DNA of 39,129 bases, from the IMG/VR virus record IMGVR_UViG_3300032516_000071, positions 1 to 39,129 of that record, one strand, 5' to 3'. The first letter of the stretch is position 1, and each line of letters opens with the position of its first letter. A model generated the notes under the pieces. It saw only the letters and a list, made by a program, of their open reading frames with translations, was not told the origin of the DNA and did no database searches. Source of the stretch: a virus. The translations under genes were made by a program, and so were the position numbers. This document shows positions 9,701 to 16,400 of the stretch, piece by piece.

Positions 9701-11757
9701 GAATAATTGATGCTGGTGAGCGGGCTAAATATACTAGAGTCAGGATTGTTGAGGGCAAAGAGGAACGCACCGAGTTCAAGGGGCTGGCAGCCTTAAATGC
9801 TCATAAGCAAGATTACCCCAATGCTGAACGAGGTAATTTAACGAGACGGCAAAGGGAACTTTTACTAGGATATAACGCTGCTACTGATAAGAAGCAGTTT
9901 ATTAAAGACAATCCAGATATAAGTATAAATCCAAAAACCGAATGGCTTAAAGCACATCCGAAAGAAAACGCCGAGTTTGCTATGTTCGGACAAGCCAGTA
10001 TCCTCACCAAAGAAGCCTACAATATATTTAAGGGACTCTTAAAGGAATGGGACTGGCCGGATGCTGCCATACCTGAAATGACTTTACCGCCTGAGACTTC
10101 TATTTCTACTCACTTTGCCTATGAAGAAATGGTCAGCAAGGGGACTCATACCAGCGTTGAGGCGGACCTGCTGTTACTCAAAGACCATTTGGCTGCTATT
10201 GATGCTGCTGAAAAACTTGTTGGTAGAAAACTCACGGATGCGGAGGAGGCTAAAGTCGTAGACTATGCTAAGTGGGCGGATTTGAAATTATCCGATAAGT
10301 CACTGGAATATCTACAGATGAGGGTAGATAACTCCGAACTCTACGCCAAGATGAAAGCCATAAAGGAAGATGATACCCTTGATGACAAGATAAAGGATAA
10401 GGATGGGTTGACAGCAAAAGATAGAGCTTATGCCGAAGTCAGGGCCACCAAGGTAGGCACTGAGACATTTCACGACATAGAACGCAGAGTAGACGCCATG
10501 AATCAAGGGACAAGGACAACTCCGATTGCTCCTGAAATCGTGGATGCCTATGTTGGGCATATGCAGATAGTTGACACAACAAGCGGTTTGAGTGCTGAGG
10601 CAAAACTGAACCGCTACGATAATCCTGCCCTCAATGACTTCTTGATGAATGAGGACTATTGGGGAAAGCAGAAAGCCGAATCTCTGGATGAGGATAAGGC
10701 ATATCTTGATAATTACCTAGTCCCCCGATGGCGGATAGAGGTCAATCCTGATTATAAGAAAAAGGATATTGAATACAAAGCTATCAAGGATCCCAATGAG
10801 GCAGAACAAGATAGATTAAGGGCGGAATGGTTAGCTCAACCTGAGAACGCTCAATATAGGACAGATAAACGCAAGAAGGAAGCCTACGAGTTATCTAATC
10901 CCGATACTGGCGTAAGGTTGCCAGTTGCATTAGTCGATACCTACGTTGCCTTCAATGAGATACCTCAAAAGGGTAAAAGGCAAGAGCGGTTTGTAGTAGA
11001 CAATCCTGCTTTTGCCAAAGCGATGTTCGATATCAACGGCAAGGACATTTACAAAACCAGACCTGAAGATGTGCCTTCGGTGGAATACGACAATATCTAT
11101 GACCAGAATAAACAGAACTTTGACTTGATAGATTCGTTTAAGGACGCTAATGATAAAACGAACTACAAGGATAATACAGTCAAAGACCCTGTAACTGGCA
11201 GGACGGCTAGGGAGCAGGCTGTCTATGACTTACGCTTTGATGGGAGTGGCAAGTATAACGAGTTTGGCTTGGCTGAGATTCGGAGGAACGGCTACGAAAA
11301 GTTTGTCCCGGAGCAGCACATTCAGTCGTATGTCGGTTACTATAAAATCATTGGTGAAGGCAAACCTAAGAACTGGAAACTCAATACCGGCACTGACCTG
11401 TGGTATGACGACGACTGGTATATGTGGGAGCACAAAGACTTCTACCAAGAGGTCTATATGAATCCTAAGTATTGGGACAAGCCTCATGAGAAATGGGACT
11501 TCATTAAAGTTCCCACTAGGGAAGTCTTTAATAAATACTTGGAATATCTGGCTATTGACTCACGGCTCGGTAAAGCCAGAGAAGATTACCGCGCTCATAA
11601 TAAAGACCTTGATGCTTGGGGTGTGATAGCCTTCGATTGGGTTCCTATCAGTGAGAAAAAGAGGAAAGAAGCCTTAACGCCTTATGAGAAATTCATTGAG
11701 GGATGGACTACAAAAGGCGGGGAAATAGAGGAAAAACTGGCTAAATTAAGGGAGTAA
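3775..11757 (+). CDS. Giant 2660-residue polyvalent-type virion protein
   Basis: One uninterrupted 7983-bp frame between portal and scaffold, the slot where some phages encode proteins packaged in the head and ejected with the DNA. Approximate layout: residues 1-470 hydrophilic helical; 556-602 a glycine/alanine-rich hydrophobic stretch (MGVGLAAGIPIGLAPVPGA) that could insert in a membrane; 1102-1126 a Pro-rich linker (PPPPEVPPPHEP); 1540-1830 a conserved-looking helical block (GDASPMAIQLQFLSFYRP; GFAGIAAMAVAVSIALGED) resembling the large polyvalent protein associated domains of phages and conjugative elements; 1830-2660 charged, aromatic-rich helices. I see no protease, nuclease, polymerase or lytic motif with confidence. 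The first codons copy a stretch of terL. The polyvalent assignment is from memory of the family, not a profile match. Confidence 0.72.
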   Translation: MEFDSGQPVMVTNTKKIYSPTHKRWFDEPPDETVEEETPVKPLVNFKELYETDKAWSDWSTQYSMTGEFPDAPEDEALIPYFEQWKETVEKFKLEQPPVEPVEPIKTGVPQVDVTDIAKQYGIIPSYFVKPGQLADLARPPEERLVEWRIPYEQYLTAEQAWYLGFSKTDVPKGSVVKMTPMAEGEPSFSLVEAPQVKVKANEDLVNRLRSAYPLMFDPAHSYGYSPDKIPDMVIDQLQRRMTDDYKGFIDDLFTRVGKTEGEDILRLMGVTEEGILQTLDFTEQEIRLKTAISAVFPDFKSIDEFNELLKKDLPLFIETMQTGGSSTEKRRLLEYIGFKPERINQIFSVQRLVLPVDGVRKLLTIDVADQRAYDDLGKWVGNYNLDTKQFTPLSEQKLLQPSVYERLGYTPPPPVTSPAERQERAKAFQTYRKAGGKLLADQWELYGMPATPKDEPRIPTPEERQAIIDEEVVKHTNLLKVFGEGLTKLPQQMGASILSAIQGQGGASVVDKDWADLFIEDARTDLDAFAKKVTDKYGDTGLPIKVSDIAYLPQNMAYSLTSMGVGLAAGIPIGLAPVPGARAAAWFAGSAASGAVAYSMTTYQITQEYLELKNQESIQKTGKGITAEEEKKLKEGFEAKAREYGLWEALPEAVSNLAFAKILTTPLTKVVGKSIASKLLGKLFSLYGEELLTETITQKGQSAIEVQAGLREGNIDWVEAFKEVAPQTFLLTTVLGGLGQTGISTIRRIKTSLTNEIGADNPLHSVIQNKLDNAQGSLGGIVEGASEYKNWYERVGLTPEATARIKAMEVKPGEIGLTAEGKAVPPKVAVTAPEVTAPIPTTPEVKGARTYWDTNLENNPLRVGNKDTDAGAFLAVKIENAGDILREYAGNKDQAYMREKFDKLSRELTSRDWTDQLSVGEVSRLTETNALLEELPIPDETTKVIKDLITSVTTRNTKAIKANLNKLEPLIFPKLPTAEVGMPEAGRRIPSAVGQVGITQEQQNEYTKRMTPFLNKADAEIKKVNDAFMTGKTSLAENQAQRDAINAELDKQANKTRTEMGFPEAITPPAEVAPSPLLTVLEETTLPMPDNVTVSEDRVVRSPPPPEVPPPHEPSPTHPPQPAPIENNRLVMPDLQPAQQVVDVYSRPDFWRNVANLPLVKKAVGLFNPAAVANDPARQAIILRATLKDEGAQKAQAVMAHLWEIGTQDRVWGKTDEMGLLKSEPFTGISIDDIRTNPAKYSAQMTAQQREWIKRADEIERAKLDALKRNEIEINELSFEDGGVYAGRRVMGKFNDSGELIESGRIGIGGRVGAKMPFEKTRIFKDASDGINAGYRYMNSDEALYYNTLGAYNKIADKQMAEWVLSKVDWRTTKAPEALVLEAESARIRLRKAQQLLGALNRAVRGERVPSNTINSIASVYVDQADTLRTLIPELQKPFPETADTVRILDAEAKTLISQAKLEYYQAVNERARAREEAQRVKYEEASIAHPAFQGKIFTGEEAKEIADILTKGLQPQFIEALGAVNKVNAIGRFFMLAGDASPMAIQLQFLSFYRPVAYAKAWGGFVRAMFDPEFQYRYYANNRDLINRHPTLILSGRGTEFTEFMGRGGLGKKLGVLVKPLVSFQKAFEGCIDVAGIELAKSLDHRCINPQTTMEVDQFINEFRGMTSSARIGVSSTQRQVETAAFLAPRYNRAIAGYLFDIVHGGVRGSLARMSLAQGFAGIAAMAVAVSIALGEDDDEIWQHFDPTSNKFFTWDVMGVKIGPGGKVRSIIKVFGNMLRTGDVGKPALDFLRGNLSPGASTALDLITGKNYIGEPTRDNVLDFTKTVGRNFMMLWTQNFLLEGGTLKEKALIATAEFFGLRGYDISAKKELKIKDLEEMLGTVIGKTPVLSKKKPDIYQGNNIYSGIKKLLETSTPEEVLADKGYAGLGHIVVKMEQSEGNTLPDIRLQDYNFDKTKGDIISDYMSQWAERQRIIDAGERAKYTRVRIVEGKEERTEFKGLAALNAHKQDYPNAERGNLTRRQRELLLGYNAATDKKQFIKDNPDISINPKTEWLKAHPKENAEFAMFGQASILTKEAYNIFKGLLKEWDWPDAAIPEMTLPPETSISTHFAYEEMVSKGTHTSVEADLLLLKDHLAAIDAAEKLVGRKLTDAEEAKVVDYAKWADLKLSDKSLEYLQMRVDNSELYAKMKAIKEDDTLDDKIKDKDGLTAKDRAYAEVRATKVGTETFHDIERRVDAMNQGTRTTPIAPEIVDAYVGHMQIVDTTSGLSAEAKLNRYDNPALNDFLMNEDYWGKQKAESLDEDKAYLDNYLVPRWRIEVNPDYKKKDIEYKAIKDPNEAEQDRLRAEWLAQPENAQYRTDKRKKEAYELSNPDTGVRLPVALVDTYVAFNEIPQKGKRQERFVVDNPAFAKAMFDINGKDIYKTRPEDVPSVEYDNIYDQNKQNFDLIDSFKDANDKTNYKDNTVKDPVTGRTAREQAVYDLRFDGSGKYNEFGLAEIRRNGYEKFVPEQHIQSYVGYYKIIGEGKPKNWKLNTGTDLWYDDDWYMWEHKDFYQEVYMNPKYWDKPHEKWDFIKVPTREVFNKYLEYLAIDSRLGKAREDYRAHNKDLDAWGVIAFDWVPISEKKRKEALTPYEKFIEGWTTKGGEIEEKLAKLRE

Positions 11758-11806
11758 ACTTGCAAGTTGCAAGAAAATATATTACTCTAATAGGGAGGTA
11801 AGCTCA

Positions 11807-12547
11807 ATGGTTATGGACAAAACTGGTAAAGCAAAGGACGGAGGGAAGGCACCCCTTGGACAAAATCTTCAGGAAGGGTCTGACCAAACTTCTACTGCTG
11901 AACAGTTGACTTCATCGATTGAGGAAGGCAAAGCGTATGCTGGTGATGTGGTCAAAAAGTTGGTGCTGGATGCTCTTTCGGCAGATGGCAGAGAACAAAA
12001 AAGCCGGGCTGAGGCAGCCGAAGCAAGTTTGAGGGTGATAACTGATGAACACCAAAACCTGAAGACGCAATTTAATACTGTGTCCAGTCAGGTATCAGAA
12101 CTCCTGAGAGCTAAAATGGATGCTGAAGCTGATGCAGTCAAGGATGACCCGGTAGCATTGGGTTCACTAAGAGTCCGGCAATCTAATACTGCCGAGAGAT
12201 TAAGGCTTGAAGGCTACGATGCTCAGGTCAAATCAAGGGAAACCAAGTTCAATGAAGAAAAGGCTTCCTTTGCCAAGAAAGAGGCTTCTCTAAATATCAA
12301 GTTGTCAGCAATGGCAGCCGGTATCGATGAGAAGACCTTAGCAGACCTTGTGCCTGATGGCAATGCGGAGCGATTGGCTCGAGCTGCTGCTATTCTAAAG
12401 CAGAGCGGCAGTAAGCCAGCCGAAACAGAACCGGGGAAAGCCAAGCCAGCTGGACTAACCAATAAACCTGCTTCCGTTTTGTCTAGTGGTGGGGATTCAA
12501 AGAGCGTCTCAGAGAAGATGCTCGAAAACGCAAAAGGTAAAAAATAA
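11807..12547 (+). CDS. Capsid scaffolding protein
   Basis: Predicted internal scaffold that guides assembly of the prohead shell and leaves before packaging. The product has 246 residues, is very rich in Ala, Glu, Lys and Gln, and is strongly helical with a coiled-coil-like middle (about 60-180). A Gly/Pro/Lys-rich tail ends in VSEKMLENAKGKK, typical of scaffolds whose basic C-terminus touches the coat protein. GGGAGGTAAGCTCA places the start at ATG 11807 rather than ATG 11813. The gene directly precedes the major capsid gene, which supports the assignment. Confidence 0.75.
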   Translation: MVMDKTGKAKDGGKAPLGQNLQEGSDQTSTAEQLTSSIEEGKAYAGDVVKKLVLDALSADGREQKSRAEAAEASLRVITDEHQNLKTQFNTVSSQVSELLRAKMDAEADAVKDDPVALGSLRVRQSNTAERLRLEGYDAQVKSRETKFNEEKASFAKKEASLNIKLSAMAAGIDEKTLADLVPDGNAERLARAAAILKQSGSKPAETEPGKAKPAGLTNKPASVLSSGGDSKSVSEKMLENAKGKK

Positions 12548-12568
12548 AATAAAGGGAGGTAAAGCAAA

Positions 12569-13627
12569 GTGGCTTTATCAGGTGGTTATTACAGTACACT
12601 AGCAGAAGTGCTAAAAGCAACGACTCCCACGCTTATCCCTGGCGTGGTGGACGAGAACTATAAGAGAGGAAACCCAGTTGATATAATCGGGTTTGTCCAG
12701 GCCAATCATACCGGCGAATATATCCGATGGCTTCGTGAATCAGCGAACCTTGAGGGTGCAGTTGCCGATATTGGCCAGGGCGGTTCCACGATATTCAGCG
12801 AGGGTGCTACTTTCGATGCCCAGACAGCCGTTCTCCGTATCTGTTATCTGATGACTAAGCTGGATAAGTTTGACAATGCTATCTGGCAGACTGTCAACGA
12901 TTATGAGCGGATGGCTCTCGAAGGCATGATGAGGGATGTCACTAAGAAGCTCGGCAAGAAGATTATCTACGACGACTATACCTACGATGGCACTGGTCTG
13001 TCGATGGATGGTCTTCATGCTTGGGCTGCGGTAAACTGGGGGCAGGACTGGGATATAGACGAGGGCGAAGGTGCATTGGCACTGGAGCATATGCGTGTTA
13101 TCAGTGATGAACTGAAGCATGGCTTCGACTTCTGGCTGATGCCTTTCTGTCTGGCTCGTCAAATCGACCGGGTATACCGGGAACTTGGTCTGGCCTCACT
13201 AATGGCGACAACGGCTGGTGCTCTTGGCTTGATTCAATACGGCATCAATGAAGCTGGCGGACGGACGCTCATGTTCGACAACAAGCCCATTATCCGCTCT
13301 GACTTCATGCTGGCTGAACAGGTCAACTCAGGTCAGGGGACTACCAGTGCCAGTGCGAGACTGCCTTATGCTTCCGGCACTAAGCAATACTCTGTCTTCG
13401 CAATCAAGCTGGGGGCGACGACTCTAGGGGAGATTGACCCCGGCGTTAAAGTAGCGTTTGGTAAGACCGAAAATGACGGAGAGTTTTTCAACCTCGAATA
13501 CTTCGATAAACTCGAAGGCTATATCGGTAAGGCGATGCGTCTTGCTGCTTATACGAACCTAATCGTTGGCAGTAAGTATGCGGTAGGTCGAATCACCGAC
13601 ATTACCAATGCTGCACCGACAGCTTAA
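12569..13627 (+). CDS. Major capsid protein
   Basis: The 352-residue shell subunit, predicted to have the HK97 fold. Evidence is position (right after the scaffold), length, and composition: a helix with alternating charge (TVNDYERMALEGMMRDVTKK), then beta-rich sequence and a compact C-terminus containing EIDPGVKVAFGK. The start is a GTG at 12569 behind the strong GGGAGGTAAAGCAAA site, fitting a very highly translated gene. A nearly identical site (GGGAGGTAAAGAAAA) leads the next gene, so the two are probably made in similar amounts. I cannot place the exact capsid family. Confidence 0.8.
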   Translation: MALSGGYYSTLAEVLKATTPTLIPGVVDENYKRGNPVDIIGFVQANHTGEYIRWLRESANLEGAVADIGQGGSTIFSEGATFDAQTAVLRICYLMTKLDKFDNAIWQTVNDYERMALEGMMRDVTKKLGKKIIYDDYTYDGTGLSMDGLHAWAAVNWGQDWDIDEGEGALALEHMRVISDELKHGFDFWLMPFCLARQIDRVYRELGLASLMATTAGALGLIQYGINEAGGRTLMFDNKPIIRSDFMLAEQVNSGQGTTSASARLPYASGTKQYSVFAIKLGATTLGEIDPGVKVAFGKTENDGEFFNLEYFDKLEGYIGKAMRLAAYTNLIVGSKYAVGRITDITNAAPTA

Positions 13628-13642
13628 GGGAGGTAAAGAAAA

Positions 13643-14449
13643 TTGAACATACAACAGACTCTACGACTGGAGAATGGTGGAACAATCTGGTTGCCACCTA
13701 GCCCAAATTTTCCCAATACGAACATCCCTGACTTGAGCAAGACGGATAGCGCCCAGCAGTATGACATAGGTTGTGCCTACACTTATAACGGTAAAGCATA
13801 TTACTATGCCTATGTTACTGCTGCTGTTGAGGGTGGTATGGCAGCCTGCAAATCGTATAAGCAAGAGGTTTCATATCAGCTTATCGGCGCTGCGGCTGAC
13901 CAATATGCTACCAGCATTACCATTACTGTCGGTGCGACTGATGGTATCGCTGCTGGTGGTGTTGTTGCGAAAGACTATCTGAAGGGTGGCAGTGTCCAAG
14001 TCTTCACAGGAACGACTACTCAGTTCACTAGAGGCATCATCTCTAATGCCGCTGTCGCTGCTAATGGTGGCACCTGTGTTCTTGAACTAGATGGTGCTAT
14101 CCCGGCTGCCTTAACTACCTCAATGTATGCAGAAGCTACATCATCTCCTTGGTCTGCTGTGCTTGATTCTACCGCAGCGTGGATGCCAAAAGTCGGACTG
14201 GCGACTTGCTACGCTGCCGCCAGTAAGTATGTGTGGCTACAGACATGGGGGCAGTGCTGGGTAACTTCTCAAGCTAACATCGGCACTGCTGGCTACCATC
14301 ATGCCATATTCAAGCACGATGGTTCAATAGAAAAAATTACCACCGTGGACTTGAACCATTCCGACCAGTATGCTGGTTGGACTTTCAGTTGGGGTGCTGG
14401 TGGTGCTCAGGCAGCTCCGTTTGTCTTCCTGATGATTGCTCATCCGTAA
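13643..14449 (+). CDS. Putative head decoration or minor capsid protein
   Basis: A 268-residue protein started by TTG 13643 behind GGGAGGTAAAGAAAA. It is rich in Ala, Gly, Thr, Tyr and Trp and predicted to be mostly beta strand, with no charged coiled coil. Its place directly after the major capsid gene, with the same type of ribosome binding site, suggests an abundant virion protein such as a shell-decorating or head-stabilising protein. Aromatic motifs include YTYNGKAYYYAYV near residue 50 and YVWLQTWGQCWV near 195. Family not recognised. A perfect 10-bp hairpin lies just after the stop. Confidence 0.65.
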   Translation: MNIQQTLRLENGGTIWLPPSPNFPNTNIPDLSKTDSAQQYDIGCAYTYNGKAYYYAYVTAAVEGGMAACKSYKQEVSYQLIGAAADQYATSITITVGATDGIAAGGVVAKDYLKGGSVQVFTGTTTQFTRGIISNAAVAANGGTCVLELDGAIPAALTTSMYAEATSSPWSAVLDSTAAWMPKVGLATCYAAASKYVWLQTWGQCWVTSQANIGTAGYHHAIFKHDGSIEKITTVDLNHSDQYAGWTFSWGAGGAQAAPFVFLMIAHP

Positions 14450-14469
14450 CCAGACAATAGAAGTTCAAA

Positions 14470-14496
14470 GGAGAGGGGGAACAAATCCCCCTCTCC
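14470..14496 (+). other. Perfect intra-operon hairpin after the capsid genes
   Basis: GGAGAGGGGG and CCCCCTCTCC form a perfect 10-bp GC-rich stem with a 7-base loop. There is no T-run after it, so it is not a classical terminator. It may slow decay or partially stop transcription so that the capsid genes upstream are expressed more than the genes downstream. The same 10-bp stem occurs, arms in the other order, at 37995-38021, which suggests a dispersed palindromic repeat. Confidence 0.7.
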
Positions 14497-14511
14497 GCTA
14501 AGGAGAGTGTA

Positions 14512-14955
14512 ATGGTAGAGTTAAAATGGCCAGTAACCAAATGTGAATCCTGTGACTACGACTTCAGGGAAGTGGAGCCGAAGGCAAGTGAGAAATCAAA
14601 TGACGCCAACGGCAAACTGAAATGGTCTGACTTCTGCCCGAAGTGTGGTCATGGCTACTTTGTCGCAGATAGGGTAGAGGCGAAGCCAACCGCCGAAGCT
14701 CAAGCCGTAAGTGATGCCAGACCTGTCCTATCCTATGTAGAGGATGCGACTGTAAAACCATCGACTCCACAGGAGAACCCCGACCCTGAAGGCTTGCTCA
14801 CTCAGACTGCCGTAGCGGTCGAGACAAATCCAAATCCAGAACCAGAAGCCATAAGACCGCCAGGTAAGGGGGAATACTTCTGCACTCAATGTTCCTATAA
14901 TCACCGAGAAACAACTAAAGTAGGTAAAAAACATCTAAAGTATCGGGAGGCGTGA
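14512..14955 (+). CDS. Double zinc-ribbon protein in the head region
   Basis: A 147-residue protein with two Cys clusters. The N-terminal one is CESCDYDF followed by CPKCGHGYF (about residues 9-48), a four-Cys zinc ribbon. The C-terminal CTQCSYNHRE with a basic tail (about 122-147) has two Cys plus a His and could complete a second site. The middle is Glu/Pro-rich and probably disordered. The start follows AAGGAGAGTGTA. Function unknown: zinc ribbons of this kind bind nucleic acid or protein, and its location among head genes suggests an assembly factor or minor virion protein. Confidence 0.7.
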   Translation: MVELKWPVTKCESCDYDFREVEPKASEKSNDANGKLKWSDFCPKCGHGYFVADRVEAKPTAEAQAVSDARPVLSYVEDATVKPSTPQENPDPEGLLTQTAVAVETNPNPEPEAIRPPGKGEYFCTQCSYNHRETTKVGKKHLKYREA

Positions 14956-14956
14956 T

Positions 14957-15136
14957 ATGCCTTTAGCAGTGGATTCAATCAAGAAAGGCGAGTCACTGGA
15001 TTCCGTCCGTCACAAAATCAGCATGACCATCGAATACCTCATCAAGAAAGAGGGCAAAGACCAGAAGGCTGCAGCGGGGCAAGCCTATGGTATGGCTGAG
15101 AAAGCCTGGGGACGGAAAATACCAAGAGGAAATTAA
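14957..15136 (+). CDS. Small conserved-looking 59-residue phage protein
   Basis: Starts at ATG 14957, one base after the zinc-ribbon stop, with GGGAGG inside the preceding gene as ribosome binding site. The product (MPLAVDSIKKGESLDSVRHK to the C-terminal WGRKIPRGN) is short, basic and helical, with a central IEYLIKKEGKDQKAAAGQAY helix. It lies in tight tandem with its neighbours, which supports a real gene. I recognise the general type, small basic proteins among head genes of many phages, but not a named family. Confidence 0.65.
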   Translation: MPLAVDSIKKGESLDSVRHKISMTIEYLIKKEGKDQKAAAGQAYGMAEKAWGRKIPRGN

Positions 15137-15153
15137 CACCGGAGGGAATTACT

Positions 15154-15531
15154 ATGAAATTCGGAGCATGGAAAACAGCAACGATAGACATTGACCGGGC
15201 ATCTGAGTTCACTGGCGATGATGTTGACCAGTTCTCAGATGTCGTAGACCTGGGGGAAGACTACGAGTTTGTCACTGTGCATTGCGATAGTGTAATCACC
15301 AGTGCGACACTCAATCCCTGGGTGCAGAAAGGGGCGGCAATAGACGAAGTACCTGTAATCAAGCATGTTCTTGATGACGATGCGACCGGCTCTTTTGCCC
15401 ACGCCACTACTGCTGCGGTAACTCAAGTATCTGTAACATTCCGCATCGGGGGCTATCAGTTCCTTAGAATAAGGGCTGGGGCGGCTCAGGGAGCGGATGA
15501 GACATTCAGCGTCCGGGGTTTCAATCGATAA
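15154..15531 (+). CDS. Beta-rich minor virion protein (hypothetical)
   Basis: A 125-residue protein behind GGAGGGAATTACT. It is acidic at the N-terminus (SEFTGDDVDQFSDVVDLGED) and then built of alternating hydrophobic and polar residues consistent with a beta sandwich, ending RIRAGAAQGADETFSVRGF. There are no cysteine clusters or signal peptide. The location between head genes and the connector-like gene suggests a head stabilisation, head-tail joining or decoration role, which is inferred from order only. Confidence 0.65.
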   Translation: MKFGAWKTATIDIDRASEFTGDDVDQFSDVVDLGEDYEFVTVHCDSVITSATLNPWVQKGAAIDEVPVIKHVLDDDATGSFAHATTAAVTQVSVTFRIGGYQFLRIRAGAAQGADETFSVRGFNR

Positions 15532-15549
15532 CCTCAAAGGAGTTGAACT

Positions 15550-16389
15550 ATGGCTAGTAAAAAGTCTGAGATAAGGACTTCTGTTCGAGATATTCTACGT
15601 GATGAATTTGTGGAAGGTGTCGATTTGGAGTGGGAAGACGATGAGTTAGACCGGCTTATTGCCTTAACGCTCGGTGAAATCGAACAGAAGATGCCTAATG
15701 AGGTCAAAGTTACGGTTTTTGATGCCCTCAGCACAGTGGCTACGGAACTATCAGCATCGGCTACTTCCTTAGTCGTGGCTTCTGATGACAGTTTCCCGAC
15801 CACTTTCCCTTTCTACATCACGATTGAGGATGAGGTTCTTTCGGTGACTGCGACGCCAGGAGCGGATACCTTTACTGTTAGCCGGGCTCAGAAAGGCTCG
15901 ACGGCTGCTATTCATGTCGTTGGCAAGTCTGTAGGTTTGACCATAGTTACTGCATCAAACTCTAAGGAAATTGACCTCAGTAATATCGGCAATCTTATCA
16001 GGGTATGGCGGTGCGAATACCGGATAGCCAGACCGAGTTATAACCCAAAGCAATTCAGGGAAGTTGAAAGATTTGGTGATACCTTGACAATGCTAATGAA
16101 CATAGTGCCATCTGATAAAGAGGAAGTCCATCTATGGTGCGACAAGAAGCATACCCTCACTGATGCCTCTTCTACTCTCAAGCCAGACCATGAGGTAGTT
16201 TTAACTCAGGGAGTGGCTGCTCGAGCCGCTATGAACCGGGGCAGGGAATTGCTCAATGCCCTGAATGTCGGGGGTGTCAATGTGGGGCCGAGAATGACTG
16301 AGTGGGGAAGAGAACAACTTGGACTGTATAGGGCGGCACTTCGCCATCATGCGGTAAAGCGTCCATCGGAAACCTATCCTAGAGACTAG
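15550..16389 (+). CDS. Connector/adaptor-like protein with an inserted beta domain
   Basis: A 279-residue protein. Residues 1-55 are helical and acidic (VDLEWEDDELDRLIALTLGE), as seen in head-tail adaptors that dock under the portal. Residues 62-135 form a separate beta module (FPTTFPFYITIEDEVLSVT, then TFTVSRAQKGS) that recurs in the next gene. The remainder is mixed and ends in a basic helix (REQLGLYRAALRHHAVKRP). AAGGAGTTGAACT precedes the ATG. Adaptor is the best guess from order and the N-terminal helices, but a tail-attachment protein is equally possible. Confidence 0.6.
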   Translation: MASKKSEIRTSVRDILRDEFVEGVDLEWEDDELDRLIALTLGEIEQKMPNEVKVTVFDALSTVATELSASATSLVVASDDSFPTTFPFYITIEDEVLSVTATPGADTFTVSRAQKGSTAAIHVVGKSVGLTIVTASNSKEIDLSNIGNLIRVWRCEYRIARPSYNPKQFREVERFGDTLTMLMNIVPSDKEEVHLWCDKKHTLTDASSTLKPDHEVVLTQGVAARAAMNRGRELLNALNVGGVNVGPRMTEWGREQLGLYRAALRHHAVKRPSETYPRD

Positions 16390-16400
16390 GGGGATATATT

